From NCBI GenBank assembly GCA_016199325.1, contig JACQGW010000372.1:1-17283 (forward strand): 17,283 bases of DNA, written 5' to 3'. The notes below the pieces were generated by a model. It made no database searches. It saw only the letters and a program-made list of their open reading frames with translations, and had not been told where the DNA came from. Below are positions 1 to 6,645 of this stretch, in pieces (positions within the stretch are counted from its first letter, which is position 1; each line of letters begins with the position of its first letter). The stretch comes from Chloroflexota bacterium. GTDB taxonomy: Bacteria > Chloroflexota > Dehalococcoidia > JACQGW01. The position numbers and the translations under genes were made by a program.

Positions 1-12
1 CATTGGGAGGCA

Positions 13-438
13 TCAGGCTACCCGCCTGGTCCGGCTCACGCCGATACGGCTGCCCAGTATCGTGCCAAGAATGCCAAGCACAAACTGGGCCAGAGGCCAG
101 GCGAAAAAGAAGGTAGAATCTCCTTGGGGGAGGCCAGGTAAAGGCTCAGGAAACAGTTGAAGAAAGGAGCCGATGAAATAGCTGAGGGCTACGGAAAAGT
201 TATAAAGGATGCCCATCCAAGCGCCGTTTACCAGGGCCAATTGGGATCCTACCCTTCTACCAGTGACCAGTCCACCGGCAAATAGACCCGCTGAACCCGC
301 TCCGGCCAACAGCCATGTGTTGTCGTTAATGAGGAGAAGGGGAAGGCCAGCTCCAAGCGTGACGAGCACCCCAATGGCGTAGCCAAACCCTGCTGCTCCC
401 CAGTGTAGGTCCTGGACTGCCCAGCCTCCTCGAGACAA
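13..438 (-). CDS. Small four-helix integral membrane protein, function unknown
   Basis: This 141-residue protein is mostly hydrophobic, with four likely membrane segments at about residues 14-36, 41-60, 66-95 and 108-131. A basic tail (RIGVSRTRRVA) suggests a cytoplasmic C-terminus. I do not recognise the family. The start is a TTG, chosen because an AGGGGAG Shine-Dalgarno sequence lies about 7 nt upstream and no better start keeps the first helix. It is the last of three closely spaced minus-strand genes, 30 bp after the second cupredoxin gene. It could therefore serve the same extracytoplasmic copper or electron-transfer function, but that is inference from position only. Base composition is lower in G+C than in the rest of the window, like its two upstream neighbours. 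Confidence 0.7.
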   Translation of the reverse strand: MSRGGWAVQDLHWGAAGFGYAIGVLVTLGAGLPLLLINDNTWLLAGAGSAGLFAGGLVTGRRVGSQLALVNGAWMGILYNFSVALSYFIGSFLQLFPEPLPGLPQGDSTFFFAWPLAQFVLGILGTILGSRIGVSRTRRVA

Positions 439-468
439 TGCGCCTCTCCCCTTCCCGGCTTCTTGGGG

Positions 469-885
469 CTACTGGACGGTTATCTGGCCCACGGAACCGC
501 GTGCCTCATGGTCTCCCAGGGTGCATCCCATCTTGTACGTGCCTGGGCGCAACTCAACCGTCAAGGCACCCTCCCGGCCAGCGCCCACGTTGTTGGTGCT
601 CACCTTTACCCCTTCGCCATTTATGGAAAACCGATGGGCCGTGGCGCCGACATTTGACAACACGAATTTCACCTTCCCAGACTTGAGGGTGATCTCTTTG
701 GGATCGTAGAAGAAATCCCCCATCGCCAACCTGACCTCTTGAACCGGCCCGGAGTCCACGCTCGTCTGGCCCTGAGTCGTGCTTGCTTCCGAACCTGAAC
801 CGCAGGCAGAGAGCGCAAACACCAACACTATCGACCCACCGAGCCCGGCTAACAACCTCTTGGCTCGAGGAAATGCGTGAGCCAC
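469..885 (-). CDS. Lipoprotein cupredoxin lacking the usual axial methionine
   Basis: This is a 138-residue predicted lipoprotein with a cupredoxin domain. I start it at a GTG because AGGAGG lies exactly 6 nt upstream; a TTG seven codons earlier would place that sequence inside the gene. A basic N-terminus, a hydrophobic stretch (about residues 11-26) and a lipobox LSAC with Cys28 predict export and lipid anchoring on the outer face of the membrane. The cupredoxin fold spans about residues 48-138. Type 1 copper ligands His84 (in TAHRF), Cys121 (in MGCTLGDHE) and His126 are present. The Met expected a few residues after the second His is replaced by Ser131 (EARGSVGQ). It starts 13 bp after the other cupredoxin gene, so the two are probably co-transcribed. 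Its role (electron carrier or copper binding) is inferred from the fold. Confidence 0.85.
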   Translation of the reverse strand: MAHAFPRAKRLLAGLGGSIVLVFALSACGSGSEASTTQGQTSVDSGPVQEVRLAMGDFFYDPKEITLKSGKVKFVLSNVGATAHRFSINGEGVKVSTNNVGAGREGALTVELRPGTYKMGCTLGDHEARGSVGQITVQ

Positions 886-898
886 TTTTCCCCTCCTG

Positions 899-1414
899 CT
901 ATTCAATGATTAACGTTCCTTCCATACCGTCGTGGACTCCGCCAGGGTCGGTGAGGAAACAGCCCATATCCCATTTCCCCTTTTTATCGGGAACGGTCCA
1001 CTCAAGGCGGATGGTCTGCCCAGGTTTTATCTCCTTCAAAACCTTGAAGTCGGGAAGCTCGAAGCTGTGGGTCTCATCACCCTCGTTCTTGATGACAAAG
1101 ACCACCTTTGCCCCAGCCTTGACCACTATCTCCTTAGGAAAGCTAAGGTTCCGCAAGGTAACCGGGATTTCGACCCCTGTAGCAGCGGCCAGTGGCGCAG
1201 CGGCCCCCGATGCCGGCGCGGGGGATGCGGTTGAAGCAGTGCCCTTTTCAGAGACTGGCGCAGGGTTCTTCGCAGGAGGACCCCCACTCGTGGGAGCGCC
1301 CCCACCCGGGGGAGCACCCCCGACCGAGGCGCCACAGGCGCTCAAAGAGAAAGACGCCGCAAAGGCAGCTACAGTCAGCAAACTGAGCAATAACTGAAAT
1401 CTTTTCGCCTTCAT
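899..1414 (-). CDS. Lipoprotein cupredoxin with full type 1 copper ligand set
   Basis: This 171-residue protein has a lipoprotein signal ending in LSAC (Cys27). A Gly/Pro/Ala/Ser-rich flexible linker follows to about residue 78, then a cupredoxin domain to the C-terminus. The likely copper ligands are all visible: His116 (in ETHSF), Cys152 (in MGCF), His161 and Met164 (in HDGM). Known relatives are small blue-copper electron carriers or copper-binding proteins held at the membrane; the exact redox partner cannot be read from the sequence. The ATG start has a GAAAGG about 8 nt upstream. It is the first gene of a three-gene minus-strand cluster with a second cupredoxin and a membrane protein. 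No clear sigma-70 promoter was found directly upstream. Codon use is less GC-biased than in the rest of the window. Confidence 0.87.
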   Translation of the reverse strand: MKAKRFQLLLSLLTVAAFAASFSLSACGASVGGAPPGGGAPTSGGPPAKNPAPVSEKGTASTASPAPASGAAAPLAAATGVEIPVTLRNLSFPKEIVVKAGAKVVFVIKNEGDETHSFELPDFKVLKEIKPGQTIRLEWTVPDKKGKWDMGCFLTDPGGVHDGMEGTLIIE

Positions 1415-1499
1415 GACCGACCTTTCTTGTGGCTATCCATGCCCAATACTCCAACGTGAGACGGCACGGGGTCTGCTGCCCCCTTACGAGGAGGTAGCG

Positions 1500-1598
1500 A
1501 TGACCTTTGCGATAGGGACCGGCGAGCGACAACCACCACCGTCGGGCAGGCCGCCGGCCGTGAACCTGGCGCCCCGGTCGGAAGCGGAAGCCGCGTAG
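1500..1598 (+). CDS. Possible 32-residue ORF with a strong ribosome binding site
   Basis: An ATG is preceded by AGGAGG (1489-1494) with 5 nt spacing, an ideal bacterial initiation signal. The frame runs 32 codons to TAG. The peptide is Pro/Ala/Arg-rich (for example RQPPPSGRPPA), has no membrane segment or recognisable domain, and lies divergent to the cupredoxin cluster. It may be a small peptide gene, the surviving 5' end of a lost gene, or a chance ORF. No convincing promoter was seen upstream. Confidence 0.25.
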   Translation: MTFAIGTGERQPPPSGRPPAVNLAPRSEAEAA

Positions 1599-1718
1599 CC
1601 CTGACACATCATGGCATCTAACGTTGTAGTGCTAATCACACTGGCCTCAGAACTTGCTCATCAAAGCAGCGACAAGCAGCAGTATAGCCGTAGGGATCAG
1701 AATAACTCGCCACCAAGA

Positions 1719-1781
1719 CTGGTAGTTTCAGCCTACCAGCTTCGGTAGTTTCCCCACCCGATAAACTACCAGGAGCGGTAG
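1719..1781. repeat. Cluster of alternating GGTAG/CTACC hairpins
   Basis: Three overlapping hairpins share one core. CTGGTA (1719-1724) pairs with TACCAG (1734-1739). GGTAGTTT (1744-1751) pairs with AAACTACC (1763-1770) across 11 nt. CTACC (1766-1770) pairs alternatively with GGTAG (1777-1781). GGTAGTTT also occurs at 1721-1728, so the array contains direct and inverted copies. The surrounding 1.6-1.87 kb shows no gene. It could be an operator array, an RNA switching between two hairpins, or an element end; none is proven. Confidence 0.55.
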
Positions 1782-1869
1782 GGAGGAACTACTCATTTTG
1801 GTGGTGACAGCCGGTGCCGGCGACCCTGTACCGGCTGGTGCGGGACCTGCTGTCCACCCAGAAGCTCAA

Positions 1870-2205
1870 TCATCCGGCGAGGCATTGGACCTGGAGGCGT
1901 CTTCGCCGTCCCCACCGCCACTGGATCGTCGTCGTTTCCTGGGAGCAGGCCAGCAGTGCAGGGCCGAGGGCACGACCACGACCGATGAAGAGGGACAGTA
2001 TCAGCACGATCCGGTTGATCTTTCGTTCTTTGCGCCCGACCTCGACGCGGGCCTACCGCCCTTCGATCGTGAAGGTGGCATGGAACCGGTTGCCATAGAG
2101 CAACACCGTCGCCGGAAAGCCGAGACCGACGATGGCGCCCAGCGGGATGGCCAGGAGGAGCGGCGGTAGGAAAAGGAACTCCCCGTTGACGATCAGCCCC
2201 ACCAG
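1870..2205 (-). pseudogene. Decayed small membrane protein gene
   Basis: Read on the minus strand in one frame from 2205 to the TGA at 1870-1872, the translation begins with a convincing membrane hairpin (VGLIVNGEFLFLPPLLLAIP, then LGAIVGLGF). It continues as a soluble, basic segment (VEVGRKERKINRIVLILSLF). The frame is broken by an in-frame TAG at 2053-2055 between TIEGR and ARVEVG, and a stop lies immediately upstream of 2205, so the N-terminus is also lost. Translation across the TAG keeps a protein-like composition, which argues for a gene disabled by a nonsense change (CAG to TAG is the simplest) rather than chance. Codons after about 1910 lose protein character, suggesting a further frameshift. 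It follows the thioredoxin gene on the same strand. The family is not identified. Confidence 0.4.
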
Positions 2206-2242
2206 CTACCGGCTGACTGCAGGGGCAAGCATAGATCGTCTG

Positions 2243-2704
2243 TCAGGCGAGGTCATTGGCGTCTTCGGAGTTTTCTTTCAGGATGGCCGCGATGTCCGAC
2301 TCCAGGGATCCGTTGGGTCTCTCGACGATACGCGCAAGCTCGCGGCCGTTTCGCACGAAGACAAACGTCGGGACACGCCCCACATTCCATCGGGCTGTCA
2401 ACCCCTCGGCGTCCTTCTTCGATCGGTCGAGCCCGATGATCGTCAGCCGATCTTCTGGGATTCCCGCCAGGTCCATGATCCTGAAGAACCTCGGCACCTC
2501 CCGTTTGCAGTCGGGGCACCAGGTCCCGATGAAAAGGATGATCTCCACATCGCTGGCCGCTCGCCGAATCCGGGCCAGGGCCGTCGGGTCGGCCTCGTAC
2601 TCCGGGGCCCGGGATCGGTCCCATCCCAGGTGAGCTTCGACCGTAGACCGACTCGCCCGGCCGGTCAGCGCGACAATGGTCGGATCCGGTACAGGTGCCA
2701 CCAT
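2243..2704 (-). CDS. Thioredoxin-family protein with a CPDC active site
   Basis: The 153-residue product has a thioredoxin fold in its C-terminal two thirds, with the redox motif W62-C63-P64-D65-C66 and the conserved cis-proline at Pro112 (VPTFVF). No signal peptide or membrane segment is visible, so a cytoplasmic thiol-disulfide role is most likely. The first 40 or so residues are a family-specific extension. I choose the ATG at 2704 because GGAGGAGG ends 9 nt upstream; a GTG two codons earlier would be only 3 nt from it. It lies 33 bp after the ribbon-helix-helix gene, and all three genes back to parA are on one strand, so it is probably the third gene of that transcript. CPDC rather than CGPC suggests a specialised substrate, which is not identifiable here. 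Confidence 0.85.
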   Translation of the reverse strand: MVAPVPDPTIVALTGRASRSTVEAHLGWDRSRAPEYEADPTALARIRRAASDVEIILFIGTWCPDCKREVPRFFRIMDLAGIPEDRLTIIGLDRSKKDAEGLTARWNVGRVPTFVFVRNGRELARIVERPNGSLESDIAAILKENSEDANDLA

Positions 2705-2737
2705 GAACACAAACCTCCTCCAACGTCGGGTGCCAGA

Positions 2738-2989
2738 CTACTCGGCGCCCGACGACTGCGCCTCGTGATAGTACCGCAGCGCCTTGCGGATGAGCTCCGA
2801 GCGATCGGGCCGGCGTCGCTCCCGCTGGAACAGGAGCGTCTGGAGCCGGTCGAGGATGACAACGTCCTCCGGGTCCAGGTAGACGCTCGTGCGGATGCGG
2901 TCCTGCGGCGCCTCCTCAGTCTCGGGCTTTGGCGGCTTCTGCGGTCCGAAGAGCGCGTCCACCCCGCGCAGACCGGTCTTTTTGGCCAC
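2738..2989 (-). CDS. Ribbon-helix-helix DNA-binding protein partnered with ParA
   Basis: This 83-residue protein has a disordered N-terminal part (Pro/Lys/Glu-rich, residues 1-29) and a C-terminal ribbon-helix-helix domain. The domain comprises the strand RIRTSVYLD (about 31-39), helix EDVVILDRLQTLLF and helix RSELIRKALRYYHE. I start it at the GTG giving VAKKTGLRG, with GGAGG about 10 nt upstream; a longer frame with ATG at 3046 is possible. With the GTG start it overlaps the end of parA by 74 bp. RHH proteins beside ParA ATPases often act as the centromere-binding partner (ParG/CopG-like) in place of a ParB, or as an autorepressor. That role is inferred from family and position. No typical ParB gene is present in the window. 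Confidence 0.75.
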   Translation of the reverse strand: MAKKTGLRGVDALFGPQKPPKPETEEAPQDRIRTSVYLDPEDVVILDRLQTLLFQRERRRPDRSELIRKALRYYHEAQSSGAE

Positions 2990-3737
2990 GGGCAACGACC
3001 TCCTCGACCAGCCGGCGATAGGCGTTGGCGCCGGCTGATTCGTCATCGTATTCGAAGATGCTCAAGTGCCGGCTGTGGGCCTCCTCCAGCCGGATGTTCT
3101 TCGGCACCACCGTCTCACAGATCCGGCTGCCGAAGTGTTCGCGCAGAAGGCCGAGGGTATCGCGCGCCACGTTGGTGCGCTCCCAGAGCGTCACCAGGAC
3201 GCCGCCGATCTCAAGCTCAGGCCGCCCGAGCCGGGACCTGACCTTCTCAATCGTATCGGTCAGCCGCCCGATCCCTTTCAGGGCGAACACGGAGGCCGAC
3301 ACGGGCACGAGCACTCGGTCGCTGGCCGAGAGCGCGTTGATCGTGAGCAGCCCCAGCGAAGGCGGCGTGTCCACGACCACGTAGTCGAACTGCCCGGCCA
3401 CCGCCTCCACCTTGCCGGCCAGAATCGTCTGGCCACCGATGGCGCTGATCAGCTCGACCTCGGCCCCGGCCAGGTCGATATCGCTCGGCACCACCGAGAG
3501 GTTCGGGATCCGCCCCGGTCGGACCGCTTCGGCCAGCCGCGTGCGATCGGCCAGCAGGTGATAGCTGTTCGGGGAGTAGTCCTGATTGCCGAGCGCGGCG
3601 AACGTTGCGTTGGCCTGCGGGTCGAGATCCACCAGCAGCGTCCGCTTGCCCAGCAGCGCCAGTCCGGCGGCCAGGTTGACCGCCGTCGTCGTCTTTCCGA
3701 CGCCGCCCTTCTGATTGGCGACCGACCACACCTGCAT
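2916..3737 (-). CDS. parA: ParA/Soj-type partition ATPase
   Basis: The 273-residue product is a ParA-family Walker ATPase. The deviant Walker A motif KGGVGKTTT lies at residues 10-18 with signature Lys10 and catalytic Lys15. A LLVDLDPQAN segment (34-43) and VVVDTPPS (Walker B, Asp123) follow. Such proteins dimerise with ATP, bind DNA nonspecifically and position plasmids, chromosomes or protein complexes. The start ATG matches the family's usual beginning immediately before the Walker motif; the longer open frame upstream has no family similarity. The C-terminal 20 residues (Lys/Arg/Ala-rich) extend into the overlapping RHH gene. The pair resembles a ParA-RHH partition module rather than the chromosomal parA-parB pair. 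A well-formed promoter lies about 95 bp upstream. Confidence 0.92.
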   Translation of the reverse strand: MQVWSVANQKGGVGKTTTAVNLAAGLALLGKRTLLVDLDPQANATFAALGNQDYSPNSYHLLADRTRLAEAVRPGRIPNLSVVPSDIDLAGAEVELISAIGGQTILAGKVEAVAGQFDYVVVDTPPSLGLLTINALSASDRVLVPVSASVFALKGIGRLTDTIEKVRSRLGRPELEIGGVLVTLWERTNVARDTLGLLREHFGSRICETVVPKNIRLEEAHSRHLSIFEYDDESAGANAYRRLVEEVVARGQKDRSARGGRALRTAEAAKARD

Positions 3738-3830
3738 TCTCCACCCCCCGCCCTTCTCAGCCTCACGGACGCGCTTCCCAAGCGTCGTCCCCCCAGCCCG
3801 GCCCCGTCCCGGATCGAGGCTGCGGGCACG

Positions 3831-3859
3831 ATCATAACGCCCTAGCGTCACGGCGTCAA
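3831..3859 (-). promoter_or_regulatory. Sigma-70-type promoter for the parA gene cluster
   Basis: On the minus strand, TTGACG (3859-3854) is followed after 17 nt by TATGAT (3836-3831). This is close to consensus with ideal spacing. Transcription would begin near 3824, giving a leader of about 87 nt before parA. The repeated CGTCA steps around the -35 box (GCGTCACGGCGTCAAT on the plus strand) could be a binding site for the partition proteins. Confidence 0.7.
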
Positions 3860-3907
3860 TACGCTCGACGGCCCGGTAGTGCATACGCGATTGCAGAAAA
3901 CGGATCC

Positions 3908-3980
3908 TGTCACCCTGAGCCGCAGCGAAGGGTCTCCTCGGGGTCGGCCAGGAGATGCTTCGCTGCGGCTCAGCACGACA
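3908..3980. repeat. Imperfect 30-bp inverted repeat element
   Basis: Arm one (3908-3937) and arm two (3951-3980) are 30 bp each with five mismatches and a 13-nt loop. The shared core is CTGAGCCGCAGCGAAG. It lies in the roughly 470-bp gap between the divergent parA and HTH-protein genes and upstream of the parA promoter. The core resembles a short palindromic intergenic repeat that I recall from many environmental genomes, so it is most likely a dispersed element rather than a parA-specific site. The rest of the gap, up to 4207, shows only a possible TATACT -10 box (4112-4117) for the plus-strand gene. Confidence 0.75.
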
Positions 3981-4207
3981 AGCGGGACTGCCCGGCGTGC
4001 TTCCGCAATACTTCATACACTACGGACGGCCCCACCGGCGTCGCTGGCCAGAGCGGTTCCCACGAGTCGCCGGCCGATCTGGCAACCTCGCCCGCCCGCA
4101 GCTCAATGCGGTATACTGAGGCCCAGATCGGCAAGCTCAACCGGCAGTTCCGCTCGCCAGCCCGCTCAATCGCTGCGCTCATTGCCGTATCATGTCGGAG
4201 AATGGTT

Positions 4208-5284
4208 ATGTCGAGTAACACGTACAGCCCGCGAGAAACGGCAGCGCAGCTTGGCGTTGCCGAACGGACGCTCCGGTACTGGTCGGCGGAGTTTGCCGCT
4301 TGGTTTACACCTTCGGCAATTGCCGTTTCTACCGGCAGGGGAACGAGTCATCGCCGCTACACCGACGCCGACCTGGCCGTCCTCCGACAGATTCGGCAAC
4401 TCACTGCCCGGCGCACCGGTCTGGACGCCGTCCGGGCGGCGCTCGGCGCGCCCCAGTCCCCGGCCGGCGGTTCCTCGGGTCGGCCCCGGCCGCCACAGCC
4501 GCGGCCGACCCGAGACGCGCCTCCCGCCGTCGTCACCCCTTCGCCCGTGGCCGAGCCGGACCGGCATGAGCAGCCGGCCGCGTTGCCCTCATCGGGCGCG
4601 GCCCTGCCGCCAGAGGGACAGGCGTTCGCGGCAGCGGTCGCCCCGTGGGAGGCGCCGGCTCCATCGGGAGAGAACGTGCCGCCTGAGGATACCGAGCGGG
4701 TGCTCGAAGCAGCGCGCGGAGGCGCTGCGCTGCCTGCCGCGGGGGTGGACGCGGCACCCGGGGATCCGCCGGCGCTCCTGGTCGCCCAGCCCCAGCACGC
4801 GGGGGATACGTCTGCGGCAGCCACCATTCCGGCGAACGACGCCGGGGCGTCCCGCAACCTTGTCACACGGGCCGCGGCGATGGAGGATCTAGCGCTGAGC
4901 CACCCCTCGCCGGGGCCGGACGTCAGCGCGCAGCTCGCCGATGTGGTCGCCCGCCTGGAGGCCATCGAATCAACCCTGGCCGACCTCGTCGCTCTGCTGG
5001 CCGAGCGGCACCCCGCGCCGGTTGCCCCGCCGCCCCGCCGCTGGTGGTGGCCGTTTGGCACTCGCCGGGCGTCCCCGCCCGGCAGCAGCACGGTCGGGCG
5101 CCGACTGGCCCGCCTGGCTGCCGAGCGAATGCTGACCCGCCAGGAGCTCGCCGTCCGCGCCGGACTGCCGATCTCGACGGTTCAGGCGCTCCTCACGGGC
5201 CGGCGGGCACCGAATCCCGGCGACCTTGCCGCCCTGGCGGCCGCCCTCGACGTCGAGGAGAGCGCCATCACGGCGTCCAACTGA
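4208..5284 (+). CDS. Two-ended DNA-binding protein: MerR-type HTH, long linker, Cro/CI-type HTH
   Basis: The 358-residue product has a MerR-like winged HTH at residues 6-80 (SPRETAAQLGVAERTLRYWS, then RRYTDADLAVLRQIRQL). A low-complexity Pro/Ala/Gly linker of about 160 residues follows, then a predicted short coiled coil (about 240-269, VSAQLADVVARLEAIESTLA) and a basic aromatic patch (RRWWWPFG). The C-terminal domain is Cro/CI-like (about 297-355, LTRQELAVRAGLPISTVQAL, then LAALAAALDV). The start ATG is preceded by GGAG with 7 nt spacing; an ATG two codons earlier is also possible. No ligand-binding domain is visible. It is probably a DNA-organising or bridging regulator, but the target is unknown. 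It converges with the receiver-domain gene and overlaps it by 17 bp. Confidence 0.85.
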   Translation: MSSNTYSPRETAAQLGVAERTLRYWSAEFAAWFTPSAIAVSTGRGTSHRRYTDADLAVLRQIRQLTARRTGLDAVRAALGAPQSPAGGSSGRPRPPQPRPTRDAPPAVVTPSPVAEPDRHEQPAALPSSGAALPPEGQAFAAAVAPWEAPAPSGENVPPEDTERVLEAARGGAALPAAGVDAAPGDPPALLVAQPQHAGDTSAAATIPANDAGASRNLVTRAAAMEDLALSHPSPGPDVSAQLADVVARLEAIESTLADLVALLAERHPAPVAPPPRRWWWPFGTRRASPPGSSTVGRRLARLAAERMLTRQELAVRAGLPISTVQALLTGRRAPNPGDLAALAAALDVEESAITASN

Positions 5285-5684
5285 GCGACAGCGCAGTCGC
5301 CACAGCGTCCTGGCCACGGGCCGGCCGATCGAGCAGCTCGCCCACCCGGTCGAGGAGATCGGTCACGTCGAAGGGCTTCAGGATGTAATCGTCGGCGCCG
5401 AAGGCGTGGGCCCGCTGCGCCAGCCGATCGTCGCAGGACATCATGAGGATGGGTGTGCGGTCGCCGCCGGCCGCCCGCAGCCGGCGGCAGAGCTCACCGC
5501 CGTCGACGCCCGGCAGCATCCAGTCCAGCAGCACCGCCGCGGGCCGCACGGCCCAGAACGCCTCCCAGGCGCTCGCCCACTCGGACGCCGTCACCACTCG
5601 GAAGCCGGCCGCCTCCAGAATGGCTTCCAGCAGACCGAGCAGCTCCCGGTCGTCTTCAACCACGAGAATCGTTCGCCGTCGCAT
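5268..5684 (-). CDS. Stand-alone response regulator receiver domain
   Basis: The 138-residue product is a single REC domain with no output domain. The acidic pair is Asp11/Asp12 (VVEDDRE), the phosphoacceptor Asp54 (VLLDWMLPG), a Ser83 takes the switch Thr position, and Lys103 sits in ILKPFD. Such CheY-like proteins relay phosphate or alter partner binding. No sensor kinase gene is present in the window, so the partner is unknown. The ATG start has AGGGGG 5 nt upstream. The 3' end overlaps the convergent HTH gene by 17 bp, so the last residues (LSLSWTP) are encoded opposite that gene's end. Its 5' flank holds a dispersed repeat at 5707-5751. Confidence 0.9.
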   Translation of the reverse strand: MRRRTILVVEDDRELLGLLEAILEAAGFRVVTASEWASAWEAFWAVRPAAVLLDWMLPGVDGGELCRRLRAAGGDRTPILMMSCDDRLAQRAHAFGADDYILKPFDVTDLLDRVGELLDRPARGQDAVATALSLSWTP

Positions 5685-5706
5685 TCCTACCCCCTAGCGC
5701 GGTCCC

Positions 5707-5751
5707 GAGAGAGAACGAACCGCCAAGACGCCAAGATCGCCAAGAAGAGAT
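5707..5751. repeat. Dispersed CCAAGACGCCAAG-type repeat, copy 1
   Basis: The segment reads GAACGAACCGCCAAGACGCC and continues with CAAGATCGCCAAGAAG. A 29-bp part matches, in reverse orientation, the copy at 7303-7331 with two mismatches. The core also matches both arms of the inverted repeat at 10931-11035. It sits between the receiver-domain gene and the DUF5343 gene. Confidence 0.7.
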
Positions 5752-5785
5752 GCCAACAACGTCGGTTGATCGTTTGGTTGATCCA

Positions 5786-5871
5786 AGCACAGACCGCTCA
5801 CGCAGTCAGTCAGTCGTCGGACAGCCGAGTTCCTACGAGCTCCTACGACCACCAGCACAGGCCGCTCACGC
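5786..5871. repeat. Direct repeat next to the DUF5343 gene end
   Basis: AGCACAGACCGCTCACGC (5786-5803) recurs as AGCACAGGCCGCTCACGC (5854-5871), 68 bp apart. Similarity continues past each copy into GTCGGACAGC, so the second copy runs into the last codons of the DUF5343 gene. It looks like a short local duplication of that gene's 3' flank. Confidence 0.65.
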
Positions 5872-5873
5872 GA

Positions 5874-6593
5874 TCAGGTGTCGGACAGCAGCGCCCGCCG
5901 CGCCGCGCGGTTCACCCGGCGAAAGAGCTCGACCAGCTCCTCCTCGCTGAGCCGCGCCGTCTCCGGCGTGATCGCGAGGACGAAGGGCGGCATCACCAGT
6001 CCGGCCATGAGCGGGATCGCTGTCGGGAAACCGACCCATTCGGTTGCCGGCGTCCTGGCCGGCTCCTCAGGAGCGCTGGACGGCCTCGCCCGACCGCCGC
6101 CAGGACCGGCCGCCGTAGCGCCGCCGGCCCGCCCGCGACCGATCGGCGCCAGCTCGATCTCGGCAAGCCGGCAGAGCTCGACGAAGAACCGGGCCGCCTT
6201 GCTGGCCATCTCGGCGCCGTGCCCGCCCTGAGTAATGAAGTAGTTGTGGATCTCGTCGCGAGACGCCTTCTTCACGTCCACCCTGGCGAAGAGATCGGCA
6301 TAGGCATCCTGGACGATGCGCTGGAGGTTCAGGGTGAAGGCGGCGCCGCGCGTCTTCAGCAGGCGGCTGCGCTCGGTTGGCCGACCCTGGGCGTCGATCA
6401 GGCCGAGGTAGCGCAGCGCCCCGATCACCTTGTACTCGTTGTGGGGCGCCACGCCGTTCGCCTTGAGGAACGCCTCATCCACCTGCGCCGGGGTCACCCG
6501 CCGGAGCAGGTGGATCCCCTCCAACATCCCCTTGACCGGCCCATAGGGTGGCACAGTCCGAGCCAGGTTCAGACCTTCGCCTTCCGCTACCAC
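5874..6593 (-). CDS. DUF5343-family protein
   Basis: The 239-residue product carries what I recognise as a DUF5343 domain at about residues 10-148 (VPPYGPVKGMLEGIH, then VIGALRYLGLIDAQG and PTERSRLL). A Gly/Ala/Pro-rich linker (about 150-185) and a short C-terminal domain (186-239, ending near LSEEELVELFRRV) follow. The domain's function is unknown; relatives look like winged-helix-type proteins, and the N-terminal part may bind nucleic acid, which is inference. The GTG start has GAGGAC about 7 nt upstream and directly precedes the conserved region; the upstream part of the open frame overlaps the promoter and is not protein-like. The gene stands alone between repeats, with its own promoter and a palindrome at the predicted transcript start. 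Confidence 0.75.
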   Translation of the reverse strand: MVAEGEGLNLARTVPPYGPVKGMLEGIHLLRRVTPAQVDEAFLKANGVAPHNEYKVIGALRYLGLIDAQGRPTERSRLLKTRGAAFTLNLQRIVQDAYADLFARVDVKKASRDEIHNYFITQGGHGAEMASKAARFFVELCRLAEIELAPIGRGRAGGATAAGPGGGRARPSSAPEEPARTPATEWVGFPTAIPLMAGLVMPPFVLAITPETARLSEEELVELFRRVNRAARRALLSDT

Positions 6594-6615
6594 GGTCCGT
6601 CCTCTGTCAAACGAC

Positions 6616-6640
6616 GGGACTGTTCGCCATCGACAGTCCC
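6616..6640. promoter_or_regulatory. Palindrome at the DUF5343 transcription start
   Basis: GGGACTG (6616-6622) and CAGTCCC (6634-6640) form a perfect inverted repeat with an 11-nt centre. It lies directly downstream of the predicted -10 box, covering about +1 to +25 of the transcript. It could be an operator, possibly for the gene's own product, or a leader hairpin. The same GGACTG core recurs in hairpins further right. Confidence 0.5.
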
Positions 6641-6645
6641 AGACA

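Noticed and set aside
1798..2169. Plus-strand 123-codon open frame
   Set aside because: The translation is low-complexity and polar without motifs, while the opposite strand reads as a decayed membrane protein.
2916..4016. Longer ParA with an extra 93-residue N-terminus
   Set aside because: The extension crosses the parA promoter and part of the inverted repeat and shows no family similarity; the Walker motif normally begins within a few residues of the start.
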